From Arabiibacter massiliensis (GTDB taxonomy: Bacteria; Actinomycetota; Coriobacteriia; Coriobacteriales; Eggerthellaceae): 64,000 nucleotides of DNA. The stretch lies in the NCBI RefSeq assembly GCF_900169505.1, contig NZ_LT827021.1, positions 558,001 through 622,000 on the forward strand, in the 5' to 3' direction. The notes beneath the pieces are model-generated. The model had not been told where the DNA came from. It was given only the letters and a program-made list of their open reading frames with translations, and did not search any database. The translations under genes and the position numbers were made by a program. This document shows positions 32,196 through 40,912 of this stretch, piece by piece. Position 1 is the stretch's first letter. Each line of letters starts with the position of its first letter.

Positions 32196-34115
32196 TTACG
32201 CGTCGCCGTAGAGCGTGTAGCCGTTGCGGCCGCGGTCCTTCGTGCGGTAGAGCGCCTCGTCGGCGTGCTTGTAGAGCGTCTTGAAGTCGCGCCCGTCGCG
32301 CGGCGCGAGCGCGATGCCGATGCTCGCCGACACGTGCCAGGTCGCGTCGCCTTCCGTGTGGTCATGGTCGAGCGCCCGCGAGAGCACCTCGGCCTTGCGC
32401 TTGGCCCACGTGTCGCTCGGCACGGTGACGAACGCCACGAACTCGTCGCCGCCCACGCGCCCGATGATGTCGTCTTTGCGGAAGCTCGAGCGGATGGTGC
32501 CCGTGAACGACTCGATCACCGAGTCGCCGAACACGTGCCCGAACCGGTCGTTGGCCTGCTTGAACACGTCGATGTCGAAGATGAAGAAGGCGCACGTCTC
32601 GTCGGGGCGCTCCGCCAGGCGCCGCTCGATGAGGTGCATCGTGGCCGATTTCGTGTAGAGCCCCGTCATCTCGTCGGTCATGGCCAGATGCTGCAGGCGG
32701 TTCTCCTGGCGCTTCTCCGCGTCGATGTTCTGGCGGTACACCAGCATGCGCACCGAGTCGTCCGCATCGTTCTGCACGAGGCGCGCGGTGATGCGCATCC
32801 AGTAGTAGTCGCCGCCGGAGGAGATCATGCACTCGTAGCTCAGCACGTCGCGGCCCTCGGCGAACGCCGCGAGCACGCTCTCGGGCGAGAACATGTCGAG
32901 GTAGCCCTGGCGGAACTCCTCCTTGATCTGCTTCTCGGCCACGATGTGCAGCGAGCTGCTGAACGGCAGGCCGCGCGGCGCGCCCAGGCTCTCGAAGTAG
33001 TCCTCGGCCGCCTGGTTCGCGGGGCGGTCGTGGGTGACGTCCAGCTCGTAGATGCCGTCGAACATCTGGTCGGTGGCCTTCTCGAAGGCCGTGCGCCGCT
33101 CGCGCTCGACCGACTGGGTGAGGTTCACGATCCGGCGGTTGAAGCCGCGGATGACCGAGGTGATGATGATCAGGATGACCGCGACGATGGCCGTGATCAC
33201 GAGCACGGTGCGCACGAGCTGGGCGCGCAGCTCCGCGATGGTGGAGCCCGTGTCGCGCTCCACCACGAGGTGCCAGCCCAGGTCGCTCACGTAGCGCGAC
33301 ACCACGAACGAGGACGCCACGCCCCCCTCGACGTCCTTCTCCGCCCAGAAGCCGCCCGAGTTGTCGGCCGCGTCGCGGTCGAGCACGTCGTCGCGCTGGC
33401 CGGAGGTGAAGGGGTGCAGCGAGAAGTAGTCGATGCCCTCGTGGCCGTTGTGCTCGGTCGAGACCTCCACCACCCCGGAGTCGTCCACGAGGTAGGCGTC
33501 GACGCCGAACTCCTCGCGGTAGTTGAGGAAGAGCCCCTGCAGGTGCTCCACGCGCATGCCCACGCCGATGACGCCGAGCACCTCGTCGCCGGAGTGGATC
33601 TTGCAGTTCACGAACACGGTGATCTCGTCGTGGGCGGCCTCGTCGTTATCCACGTTCATGGCGTGCTCCTCGCCGCCCTCGAGCAGCGCGAAGTACCAGT
33701 CGTTCTCGGGGTCGCCCCGCTCGAGCACGCGGTCGATGCCCTCGAAGTTGTAGTAGCGCCCCGTGGCCGTGGACACGAGGAACACCGAGTCGTAGCCGTA
33801 CTGGTCGCGGTAGGAGGCCAGGTACTCGCGGATCGTCTCGATGTAGGCCGCGTCGTCGCGGCGCGCGGGCTCCTCGAGCAGCAGGCTTTCCAGCAGGCTG
33901 TCGTTGGCCATGGTGAGCGAGATGTTCACCGGCTTGGCGAACTCGGCGCTCAGGCGGTAGTAGATGCTCTCGGAGGCAAGGCGCGACACCTGCTCGATGC
34001 TCTCGATCGACGCGCCGTAGTTGGCCTGGTAGCTGAGCAGCGACGTGATGGCGAAGCCGCCGATGACGACGAGGCAGATCAGGACGTTAGTCCGCATCAA
34101 AATGCCCTGCTTCAT
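32196..34115 (-). CDS. Membrane diguanylate cyclase (Cache, PAS-like, GGDEF)
   Basis: A 639-residue signalling protein. A transmembrane segment at about residues 8-27 is followed by a double-Cache-type extracellular sensor (about 28-280), a second membrane segment (LVITAIVAVILIIITSVI), a PAS-like region (about 340-470) and a C-terminal GGDEF domain. The active-site motif is intact (RVGGDEFVAF) and an RxxD inhibitory site (RKDD) stands five residues before it, so it should make cyclic di-GMP and be product-inhibited. ATG 34115 has GGAGCG upstream; a GTG seven codons earlier is an alternative. It is monocistronic. Confidence 0.92.
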   Translation of the reverse strand: MKQGILMRTNVLICLVVIGGFAITSLLSYQANYGASIESIEQVSRLASESIYYRLSAEFAKPVNISLTMANDSLLESLLLEEPARRDDAAYIETIREYLASYRDQYGYDSVFLVSTATGRYYNFEGIDRVLERGDPENDWYFALLEGGEEHAMNVDNDEAAHDEITVFVNCKIHSGDEVLGVIGVGMRVEHLQGLFLNYREEFGVDAYLVDDSGVVEVSTEHNGHEGIDYFSLHPFTSGQRDDVLDRDAADNSGGFWAEKDVEGGVASSFVVSRYVSDLGWHLVVERDTGSTIAELRAQLVRTVLVITAIVAVILIIITSVIRGFNRRIVNLTQSVERERRTAFEKATDQMFDGIYELDVTHDRPANQAAEDYFESLGAPRGLPFSSSLHIVAEKQIKEEFRQGYLDMFSPESVLAAFAEGRDVLSYECMISSGGDYYWMRITARLVQNDADDSVRMLVYRQNIDAEKRQENRLQHLAMTDEMTGLYTKSATMHLIERRLAERPDETCAFFIFDIDVFKQANDRFGHVFGDSVIESFTGTIRSSFRKDDIIGRVGGDEFVAFVTVPSDTWAKRKAEVLSRALDHDHTEGDATWHVSASIGIALAPRDGRDFKTLYKHADEALYRTKDRGRNGYTLYGDA

Positions 34116-34283
34116 CCATCGCTCCGATCGCCGCACCTAATGTTCCGAACTTACAGTAGCACGCGAAGCGCACCATGTCGGCACCAACGAAAAGCTTCAA
34201 CGAATGCGGAAAGGCCGCGCGCAGGCGGGAGGCGGTCAAATCCCTCGAAATTCCTCCTTGCAAAGCCGGAGGGTTACGGTTAA

Positions 34284-34289
34284 TATAAT
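34284..34289 (+). promoter_or_regulatory. -10 element for tRNA-Pro
   Basis: A perfect TATAAT 42 bp upstream of the mature tRNA 5' end. The nearest -35-like TTGCAA (34258-34263) is 20 bp away, longer than ideal. Confidence 0.55.
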
Positions 34290-34331
34290 CAACGCTGTTT
34301 CGCAAGCCGCAGGGCTGCGAAGCGCGATGAA

Positions 34332-34408
<77 letters not shown>

Positions 34409-34416
34409 GAACGCTC

Positions 34417-34460
34417 AAGGGCCTGGACGAGGGAAGCCTCCGTCCGGGCCCTTCTCTTTT
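34417..34460 (+). terminator. Terminator of tRNA-Pro
   Basis: Stem AAGGGCCTGGACG (34417-34429) pairs with CGTCCGGGCCCTT (34441-34453; one mismatch), followed by CTCTTTT. Confidence 0.88.
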
Positions 34461-34641
34461 CCGCCCGAATGCGGGCGCGCCGCCCAAGGCGAACTAATCG
34501 GTGAGCGGCAGCCTCGATAATCCTGCATGAAACGAATCACCGCATCGGGTTTTCTGCATGGGCGCGCCGTGGTTTCCATTTTTTGCGGCGAGCGGTCGCA
34601 TCCACCCGTTTCCGCTGGTCAGAAATATCGCGAAAACCATT

Positions 34642-34668
34642 TTGTGCACCTGCACAAGACGCTATACT
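34642..34668 (+). promoter_or_regulatory. Promoter with palindromic operator for the triple-RidA gene
   Basis: TATACT at 34663-34668 is a good -10. The -35 region is occupied by a perfect palindrome, TTGTGCA-CC-TGCACAA (34642-34657), whose first half can serve as the -35. This is a typical repressor-over-promoter layout. The transcription start would be about 80 bp upstream of the ATG. The rest of the 348-bp gap 34409-34756 holds the tRNA terminator and nothing else recognised. Confidence 0.55.
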
Positions 34669-34756
34669 TTCAGCCTCCGCACGCGTCGGGAAGAATCCGG
34701 CGCGCGGTCGGGCCCCAAGGCCCCGGATTCCCGAAATCTCCGAAGGAGGGTACTAC

Positions 34757-36022
34757 ATGAGCGGCGACAACGTGGTATTGGCAAGGAACACCGAAGGCGC
34801 GCCCCAGAGCGACCTGCATGCGCAGACGGTGGCGTTCTCCCACTACAACAACCTCTCGGCCCAGCTGCCCATCGATCCCGAGACCGGCGCGCTCGTGGCC
34901 GGCGGCATCGCCGAGCAGGCCGACCAGTGCTTCGCCAACATCGAGGCCATCGTCGACAGCATCGACCACTCCCTGACCGACGTGGTGCGCATCACCGTCT
35001 TCGTCCGCGACATCCGCGACGTCGACGCGGTTGACGAGGTCTTCCGCGCCTACTTCCCCACCTACGTGCCCGCGCGCACGACGGTGGCCGTGGACGCGCT
35101 GCCGATGGACGCGCTCGTGCAGGTGGAGGCGCTCCTCACCAACGGCGAGGGCACCATCCCCGACGCGCCCCAGGCCGGCGACCTGGTGAAGTACGTGAAC
35201 AACACGCACAACGCCCCCTACGACGCCCTGTCCTCCCAGTCCGTGGCGTTCTCGCACTACAACAACGTCACCGCCCAGCTGCCCATCGACCCCGTGTCGA
35301 GCCAGATCGTGGTCGGCGGCGTAGCCGAGCAGGCCGCGCAGTGCCTGAAGAACATCAAGGCCGTCCTCACCAGCATCGACGCGCCGTTCGACGACATCGT
35401 CAAGGTGACCGTGTTCCTGAAGGACCTCGCCGACCTCGATGCCGTGGACGAGGTGTACACGCGCTTCTTCCCCGATTCGGGCATCGCGCGCGCCGTGGGC
35501 TACCTGCCCGCCCGCACCGTGGTGGAGGTGGCCGACCTGCCGCTGCACGCGCTCGTGCAGATCGAGGCCGTCGTGTCGCACGGCGACGGCACGCCCCCGC
35601 AGGAGGTGGAGGCCCGTCACGGCCTGATCGTCGAGGCCAACGACACCGACGCCGCCCCCAAGAGCGCCCTGTCCTCGCAGTCCGTGGCGTTCTCGCACTA
35701 CAACAACATCTCGGCGCAGCTGGGCGTCGACGCCGCCACGGGCAAGCTCGTGGCCGGCGGCGCGGCCGAGCAGGCCGAGCAGGCGTGCAAGAACATCCAG
35801 GCCATCATCGAGAACGTCGACCACACGATGGCCGACGCCGTCAAGGTGAACGTGTACCTGCGCGACCTGGCCGACCTCGCGGCCGTCGAGGACGCATGCG
35901 CCCGCTGCTTCGGCGGGACCCCGGCCTTCCGCGCCGTGGGCACGTCCGCGCTGCCGATGGACGCGCGCGTCATGATCGATGCCATCTTCGGAAACGCCGA
36001 GGGCACCCCGCCCGTGGCGTAA
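34757..36022 (+). CDS. Three tandem RidA (YjgF/UK114) domains in one chain
   Basis: A 421-residue protein of three consecutive RidA-like domains, each about 140 residues and each opening with the same block (QTVAFSHYNNLSAQLPID, QSVAFSHYNNVTAQLPID, QSVAFSHYNNISAQLGVD). RidA is normally a homotrimer that hydrolyses reactive enamine/imine intermediates, with the active site at subunit interfaces and a key arginine in a PART-type motif. Domains 1 and 2 keep it (VPARTTVAV, LPARTVVEV); domain 3 reads PAFRAVGTSALP, with the arginine shifted by one position. The chain could fold as a single-chain trimer (inference). ATG 34757 has GAAGGAGGG upstream and the gene ends in a strong terminator, so it is monocistronic. 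Confidence 0.9.
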   Translation: MSGDNVVLARNTEGAPQSDLHAQTVAFSHYNNLSAQLPIDPETGALVAGGIAEQADQCFANIEAIVDSIDHSLTDVVRITVFVRDIRDVDAVDEVFRAYFPTYVPARTTVAVDALPMDALVQVEALLTNGEGTIPDAPQAGDLVKYVNNTHNAPYDALSSQSVAFSHYNNVTAQLPIDPVSSQIVVGGVAEQAAQCLKNIKAVLTSIDAPFDDIVKVTVFLKDLADLDAVDEVYTRFFPDSGIARAVGYLPARTVVEVADLPLHALVQIEAVVSHGDGTPPQEVEARHGLIVEANDTDAAPKSALSSQSVAFSHYNNISAQLGVDAATGKLVAGGAAEQAEQACKNIQAIIENVDHTMADAVKVNVYLRDLADLAAVEDACARCFGGTPAFRAVGTSALPMDARVMIDAIFGNAEGTPPVA

Positions 36023-36061
36023 GCGCCGCGCCCAGCTGCATGGGATAGCGCGCGAATCGAG

Positions 36062-36098
36062 AAGGCCCGCCCCGATGGAAGTCGAGGCGGGCCTTTTT
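36062..36098 (+). terminator. Terminator of the triple-RidA gene
   Basis: AAGGCCCGCC pairs with GGCGGGCCTT (36086-36095), followed by a short T-run. It merges directly into the next dispersed repeat. Confidence 0.88.
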
Positions 36099-36222
36099 GT
36101 CATCCTGAGCGGAGCGACCGAAGGGAGCGGAGTCGAAGGATCCCGTGCGGCGTCAGCAGGAAGCGTCACAGCTATCGCCGCACGGGATCCTTCGACTCGC
36201 TTCGCTCGCTCAGGATGACAAG
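36098..36222. repeat. Dispersed palindromic repeat (copy 4, full)
   Basis: Inverted arms TGTCATCCTGAGCG... and ...CGCTCAGGATGACA enclosing a short loop, between the RidA terminator and the coaBC stop at 36228. It can fold as one long hairpin and may itself stop minus-strand transcription. Confidence 0.75.
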
Positions 36223-36227
36223 GGCCC

Positions 36228-37427
36228 CTACTTCAAAAACTCCTTGGCTTTGTCGAGGATCTCGTCGGCGATGCGGGACTTGGCCATGCGGGGCAGCTCC
36301 TCCACGTCGTCCTCGTCCACGAACCATACGGCGTTGTCATCGGTGCCGAAGGCGCGGCCGTCGCCCACCTGGTTCGCCACGATGAAGTCGGCGTGCTTGG
36401 AGGCGAGCTTCTTCTCGGCGTTGGCCACCACGTCGCCCGTCTCGGCCGCGAAGCCCACCACCACCTGGCCCCCGCGCTTAGCCGCGCCGAGCGTGGCCAG
36501 GATGTCGGGGTTCTCCACGAGGTCGATGGTGCCGAGCTCGGCGTCGGCCTGGCCCTTCTTGAGCTTGTGGTCGGCCGCCTCGCGCGGGCGCATGTCGGCC
36601 ACGGCGGCGGCGAACACGGCGACGTCGGCATGCTCGAAGGCCTCCTCGGCGGCGGCCATCATCTCGCGCGCCGTCTTCACGCGCACGACGCGCACGCCCT
36701 CGGGCGCGGGCAGCGACACGGGGCCGGACACGAGCGTCACCTCGGCGCCGCGCAGGGCGGCCGCGCGGGCGATGGCGTAGCCGGTCTTGCCCGAGGAGTG
36801 GTTGGAGATGTAGCGCACCGGGTCGATGGGCTCCACGGTGGGCCCGGCCGTCACCATGACGTGGCGGCCGTCCAGGTCGCGCTGCAGCCCCAGCTCGTCG
36901 AGCGTGGCCGCCACGATGTCGTCCACCTCCGCGAGCCTCCCCTTCCCCACGTCGCCGCAGGCCAGGTAGCCGTCGCCGGCCTCGATGATGCGCGCGCCGC
37001 GGATGTGCAGCTTGCCGATGTTGTAGCGGGTGGCCGCGTTCTCGTACATGTTCACGTTCATGGCCGGCGCGATGACGAGCGGCGCCGTGGTGGCCAGCGC
37101 CGTGGTGGTCAGCAGGTCGTCGGCGATGCCGTTGGCGATCTTGGCGATCACGTTGGCGGTGCACGGCGCGATGAGGAAGGCGTCGGCCTCCTGCGCGAGC
37201 GAGATGTGGTGGATGGGGTCGGACGGGTCGTCGAACAGCCCGACGGCCACCGTCTCGTGCGTGAGCGCGCGGAACGTGACGGGGCCCACGAACTCGGTCG
37301 CGTGCTCGGTCATGACCACCTTCACGCGCACGCCCGCCTTCTGCAGCGCGCGCACGATCTCGCAGGACTTGTAGGCCGCGATGCAGCCCGTCACCCCCAA
37401 CAGCACGGTCTTCTGGACGCTAGGCAT
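36228..37427 (-). CDS. coaBC: Bifunctional phosphopantothenoylcysteine decarboxylase/synthetase
   Basis: A 399-residue CoaBC. The CoaC half (residues 1-180) has the flavoprotein fold with VTGCIAAYKSCEIVRAL, HHISLA (catalytic His), PAMNVNMYEN and ACGDVGKGR. The CoaB half has VMVTAGPTVEPIDPVRYISNHSSGKTGYAIA and KLKKG. It makes 4'-phosphopantetheine for coenzyme A. ATG 37427 has AGGAGGTT upstream and overlaps the hemH stop by 8 nt; a TTG two codons earlier is less likely. Confidence 0.95.
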   Translation of the reverse strand: MPSVQKTVLLGVTGCIAAYKSCEIVRALQKAGVRVKVVMTEHATEFVGPVTFRALTHETVAVGLFDDPSDPIHHISLAQEADAFLIAPCTANVIAKIANGIADDLLTTTALATTAPLVIAPAMNVNMYENAATRYNIGKLHIRGARIIEAGDGYLACGDVGKGRLAEVDDIVAATLDELGLQRDLDGRHVMVTAGPTVEPIDPVRYISNHSSGKTGYAIARAAALRGAEVTLVSGPVSLPAPEGVRVVRVKTAREMMAAAEEAFEHADVAVFAAAVADMRPREAADHKLKKGQADAELGTIDLVENPDILATLGAAKRGGQVVVGFAAETGDVVANAEKKLASKHADFIVANQVGDGRAFGTDDNAVWFVDEDDVEELPRMAKSRIADEILDKAKEFLK

Positions 37428-38442
37428 GGTCAACCTCCTGGATATGCGGCCGCACCACGTCGGCGAGCACCTTCACGTGCGCGCGGCTGCGGTCCAGGCA
37501 CGGCACGTAGGTGAAGCAGTCGGGCGCGGGCGTGCGGCCCGCGGCCTCGATGCGCTCGAGGTAGAACGGCTTGAGCTCGTGGTCGATGTCGTAGATGGTC
37601 TCGAGGCAGTCCACCGCGAAGTTCGGGCAGACGAAGAACACGCGCCCGACGTCGGCCTCGGCCCAGCGCGCCAGCACATCGCGCGTATAGGGCGAGAGCC
37701 ACTCGCGGCTCTTGTCGAAGCGGCACTGGTAGCCGATGGTCCAGCGGTTGCGGTCGAGCCCCAGCTCGCCGGCGATCTGGAGGCTCGAGGCGCCCGTCTG
37801 CAGCTCGTAGGTGTCGCCCGCCTCGATGTCCGCGAGCGGGATGGAGTGGTAGGAGAACAGCACCTTGTCGTCGGAGGCCGCGTCGAAGCCCGCGTGCTCG
37901 AGCGAGGCCGCGATGGCGCGGACGTAGGTGGGGTCGTCGTGGTAGTTGTCGATGAAGTCGCACGGCGCGTCCCAGCGCTCCTTCTTGAGGGCGCGCTCGA
38001 CGCTGTCCGACACCGACCCGGTGGTGGAGAGCGCGCTCTGCGGGTAGAGCGGCAGCACGACGAGGCGCGTGCAGCCCGCCTCCTTGAGCTCGCGCACGCG
38101 ATCGGGCACCGTGGGGTCGCTGTAGCTCATGGCGCAGCGCACGACGACGTCGAGCCCCTCGCCCTCGAGCGCGGCCTGCAGGCCGCTTTCCAGCTTCTCG
38201 TGAGCGATGGTGAACGGCGAGCCCTCGTCGGTCCAGATCATCGCGTACTTCTCGGCGGAGGCGCGCCCGCGCTTGGGCAGGATGAACAGATGGAGGATGA
38301 ACCACCAGCCCACGCGGTTCATCGGCGCGATGCGCTTGTCCATGAGAAACTTCGCGAGGTACTTGCGCACGGCGCGCGGCCGCGGCTCGGACGGCGTGCC
38401 CGTGTTGACGAGGAGCACCCCGCAGCGACCCTGCTCTTGCAC
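37420..38442 (-). CDS. hemH: Ferrochelatase family (haem synthesis)
   Basis: A 340-residue class II chelatase. Features are LLVNTGTPSEPRPRAVRKYLAKFL at the N-terminus, the catalytic-His region VLFSYHSIPL near residue 185, and CPNFAVDCLETIYDI near residue 280. It inserts Fe2+ into a porphyrin; whether protoporphyrin or coproporphyrin is used cannot be read here. It starts at GTG 38442 after AGGAAGG. It is coupled to coaBC by overlap. Haem would serve the ferric-reductase-like and other respiratory proteins. Confidence 0.9.
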   Translation of the reverse strand: MQEQGRCGVLLVNTGTPSEPRPRAVRKYLAKFLMDKRIAPMNRVGWWFILHLFILPKRGRASAEKYAMIWTDEGSPFTIAHEKLESGLQAALEGEGLDVVVRCAMSYSDPTVPDRVRELKEAGCTRLVVLPLYPQSALSTTGSVSDSVERALKKERWDAPCDFIDNYHDDPTYVRAIAASLEHAGFDAASDDKVLFSYHSIPLADIEAGDTYELQTGASSLQIAGELGLDRNRWTIGYQCRFDKSREWLSPYTRDVLARWAEADVGRVFFVCPNFAVDCLETIYDIDHELKPFYLERIEAAGRTPAPDCFTYVPCLDRSRAHVKVLADVVRPHIQEVDHA

Positions 38443-38506
38443 GATCGATCACCTTCCTGGAATCCACCATGGGGAAACGGCTGAGTTCCGTCCCCCTGAA
38501 ATCTGA

Positions 38507-38512
38507 TATAGT
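38507..38512 (+). promoter_or_regulatory. -10 element for the CmpB-family gene
   Basis: TATAGT 31 bp upstream of ATG 38544 in the 101-bp divergent gap with hemH. The matching -35 is weak. Confidence 0.35.
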
Positions 38513-38543
38513 TTAGCCCATTGGTCTGGCGGAGGGCAGGTGA

Positions 38544-39314
38544 ATGGAGAAAGAACCGAAAAATCCGGAGGCGCCGGCAGGTGCCGCCGCGGCTTCCGGC
38601 GCGGCCGAGCAGGGCATCCTGCGCGAGCTGGGCCAGGAGGTCAAGGAGCAGGTCCGCCCGAACCAAGGCTACCTCAAGCTCGACTACTTCACGCTGTTCT
38701 GGCTGTTCGTGGCCGGCTGCGTGGTCGGCCTCGTCGTGGAGACGGCGTTCCACGCCATCGTCTACGGCGGCCTCGAGAGCCGCGCGGGGCTGGTGTGGGG
38801 CCCCTTCTCCCCCATCTACGGCGTGGGCGCGGTCGTGCTCACCGCGTCGCTCAACCGCTTCTACCACTCGCACAACCTCATCATCTTCCTCGTGGCCATG
38901 GCGGTGGGCTCGGTGATCGAGTACGCCACCAGCTGGCTCATGGAGGTGCTCTGGGGCGCTATCGCCTGGGATTACAGCGGCACGTTCGGCTCGATCAACG
39001 GGCGGACTAACTTCGCGTTCGGCGTGATGTGGGGCCTGCTCGGGCTTTTGTGGGTGCGCATGGCGCTGCCGTTCATCAGGCGCATCTTCTCCCATGTGGA
39101 TGCCCGCGCGCTCGCCGCGCGCCTCGTCACGGCGGCGCTCAGCGCGTTTCTGGCCGTGGACATCGTCGCGACCGTGCTCGCGCTCGACCGCGAGGGCCAG
39201 CGCGCCGCCGGCGTGCCGGCCACCACCTGGACGCAGGAGTTCTTCGACGAGCACTTCCCCGACAGCTTCCTGCAAGCCCGCATGCAGAACATGAGCGTCT
39301 ACGGGAGGGAGTGA
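38544..39314 (+). CDS. CmpB-family membrane protein (putative ABC-transporter type IV)
   Basis: A 256-residue protein. A hydrophilic Ala-rich N-terminus (1-45) is followed by about six membrane segments with the signature of Pfam ABC_trans_CmpB (VVETAFHAIVYGGLESRAGLVWGPFSPIYGVG; SVIEYATSWLMEVLWGAIAWDYSGTFGSINGRTNFAFG). Despite the family name, no ATPase or substrate-binding gene is adjacent and the function is unknown. The start follows GGCAGGTGA, a weak ribosome site. It converges on rluD with a long shared hairpin between them. Confidence 0.87.
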   Translation: MEKEPKNPEAPAGAAAASGAAEQGILRELGQEVKEQVRPNQGYLKLDYFTLFWLFVAGCVVGLVVETAFHAIVYGGLESRAGLVWGPFSPIYGVGAVVLTASLNRFYHSHNLIIFLVAMAVGSVIEYATSWLMEVLWGAIAWDYSGTFGSINGRTNFAFGVMWGLLGLLWVRMALPFIRRIFSHVDARALAARLVTAALSAFLAVDIVATVLALDREGQRAAGVPATTWTQEFFDEHFPDSFLQARMQNMSVYGRE

Positions 39315-39350
39315 GGGCGGCGTGACAGGGGTCCCCCTGTCACGCCGCCC
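39315..39350. terminator. Bidirectional terminator hairpin
   Basis: A perfect 17-bp stem (39315-39331 with 39334-39350, core GGCGGCGTGACAGGGG) directly between the convergent CmpB-family and rluD stop codons. It lacks a T-run, but its size and position support termination in both directions. Confidence 0.7.
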
Positions 39351-39353
39351 CTG

Positions 39354-40361
39354 TCACGCCCCGAGGACTTCTTTGCCGGCGGGGGTGCGGCCGGTGCTGC
39401 GGGGGGCCAGGGCGTCCAGGACGTCTTGGAGGTCGGCGGGCAGGCTGTCGTGGAAGCGCAGCTCCTCGCCGGTGGCGGGGTGCGCGAAGGCGATCTGGAA
39501 CGAGTGGAGGAACTGCCGCTCGAGGCCCAGGTCGGCGGCGGCGTCCTTCGGTGCGCGCGAGCGGTACACGGGGTCTCCCACCAGCGGGTGGTGCGCGTAC
39601 TCCATGTGCACGCGGATCTGGTGCGTCCGCCCGGTGAACAGCTTGCAGTCCACCAGCGTGTAGCCGTCGTCGCGCGGGCCGTGCTCGAAGCGCTCCAGCA
39701 CGCGGAACGTCGTGACCGCCTCGCGGGCCGAGGCCGCGTCGCGCACGGCCATGCGGGTGCGCTCCTTCTCGGCGCGGGCGATGGGCGCGTCGATCATGCC
39801 CGTGTCGTGCGCGATCACGCCGTGGACGAGCGCCAGGTAGCGGCGGTCCACCGCGCGGTCGCGGATGTCGGCCATGAGCGCGTAGCCGGTCGCGTCGTCC
39901 TTGGCCGCCAGCATGAGGCCGGTGGTGTCGCGGTCGAGGCGGTGCACGATGCCCAGGCGGTCGTCGTCACCCTGCACGTTGCACAGGTTGTCGGCGCCGC
40001 AGTGGTGGATGAGCGCGTTCACCAGCGTGCCGTCGTCATGGTCGACCGAGGGGTGGCATACGAGCCCCGCCTGCTTCGAGAGCACGATGAGGTGCTCGTC
40101 CTCGAAGCGGATGTCCAGGTCGATGGCCTGGCCCGTCACGGGTCCGGGCGCCGGCTCGTCTTCGGCTTGGAACACGAGCGTATCCCCCGCCGCCACGGCG
40201 TGCTTCTTGGGCACCGTGGCCCCGTTCACGTACACGCGCCCCTCGTCGATCGCGCGGGCGGCGGCGCTGCGGCTCGGGAAGAGCCCGCGCGCGGCCAGCA
40301 CGGCGTCGAGGCGCTGCCCCGCGTCGGCGGCATCGACGGTGTGGCTCAGAAGGCGCGTCAT
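39354..40361 (-). CDS. rluD: RluD-family 23S rRNA pseudouridine synthase
   Basis: A 335-residue enzyme. Residues about 15-75 are an S4 RNA-binding domain (QRLDAVLAARGLFPSRSAAARAIDEGRVYVNG) and the rest is the RluA/RluD catalytic domain with the active-site GIVHRLDRDTTGLM (catalytic Asp) and LFTGRTHQIRVHM. It isomerises uridines in rRNA, most likely helix 69. ATG 40361 overlaps the lspA stop as ATGA. It is the last gene of ileS-lspA-rluD. Confidence 0.93.
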   Translation of the reverse strand: MTRLLSHTVDAADAGQRLDAVLAARGLFPSRSAAARAIDEGRVYVNGATVPKKHAVAAGDTLVFQAEDEPAPGPVTGQAIDLDIRFEDEHLIVLSKQAGLVCHPSVDHDDGTLVNALIHHCGADNLCNVQGDDDRLGIVHRLDRDTTGLMLAAKDDATGYALMADIRDRAVDRRYLALVHGVIAHDTGMIDAPIARAEKERTRMAVRDAASAREAVTTFRVLERFEHGPRDDGYTLVDCKLFTGRTHQIRVHMEYAHHPLVGDPVYRSRAPKDAAADLGLERQFLHSFQIAFAHPATGEELRFHDSLPADLQDVLDALAPRSTGRTPAGKEVLGA

Positions 40362-40909
40362 CGCTCGTCGGGGCCTTCCGGATCCTCGGCTTGCGCGGCG
40401 GCCAGCGAAGCCGCGCGGTCGTCGCGGCGCCACGTGAGCAGCATGCCCGCCAAGAACAGCACGAAGCCGCAGGTCACGCCGATGTCGGCCACGTTGAACA
40501 CCGGGAAGTCGATGAACACCGGCTCGATGAAGTCCACCACGTAGCCCAGCGTGAAGCGGTCGAGCGCATTGCCCAGGCCGCCCGCCACCACGAGCGCGAT
40601 GCCCGCCGTCTCCAGCATGCCGGCCCTCGGCGAGAACGCGAACAGGTAGACGGTCATGACCGCGCACACCACGAGCGACATGATGCCGAGCGCGAACGTC
40701 GAGTCGCCGAACATGCCCCAGGCCATGCCCGTGTTGTGAACGAGGTGGAAGCGCACGAGCCCGAGGAGGGGACCCGTGATGACCTCCCCCTCCGACCAGC
40801 CGCCTGACACCCAGCCCTTCGTGGCCACGTCGAGGGCGAGCCAGATGACGACGATCGCCCCGAACACGAGCGCGGCGCGGCCGCGCCGGCCGCCCTTCGC
40901 CTGCTCCAC
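40358..40909 (-). CDS. lspA: Lipoprotein signal peptidase
   Basis: A 183-residue membrane aspartyl protease with four membrane segments. Both catalytic aspartates are in place (GGLGNALDRFTLGYVVDFI and FPVFNVADIGVTCGF). It cleaves prolipoproteins at the lipobox cysteine. It starts at GTG 40909, 3 bp after the ileS stop, and has a hydrophilic C-terminal tail. The predicted Tat lipoproteins in this window would be among its substrates (inference). Confidence 0.94.
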   Translation of the reverse strand: MEQAKGGRRGRAALVFGAIVVIWLALDVATKGWVSGGWSEGEVITGPLLGLVRFHLVHNTGMAWGMFGDSTFALGIMSLVVCAVMTVYLFAFSPRAGMLETAGIALVVAGGLGNALDRFTLGYVVDFIEPVFIDFPVFNVADIGVTCGFVLFLAGMLLTWRRDDRAASLAAAQAEDPEGPDER

Positions 40910-40912
40910 GGG

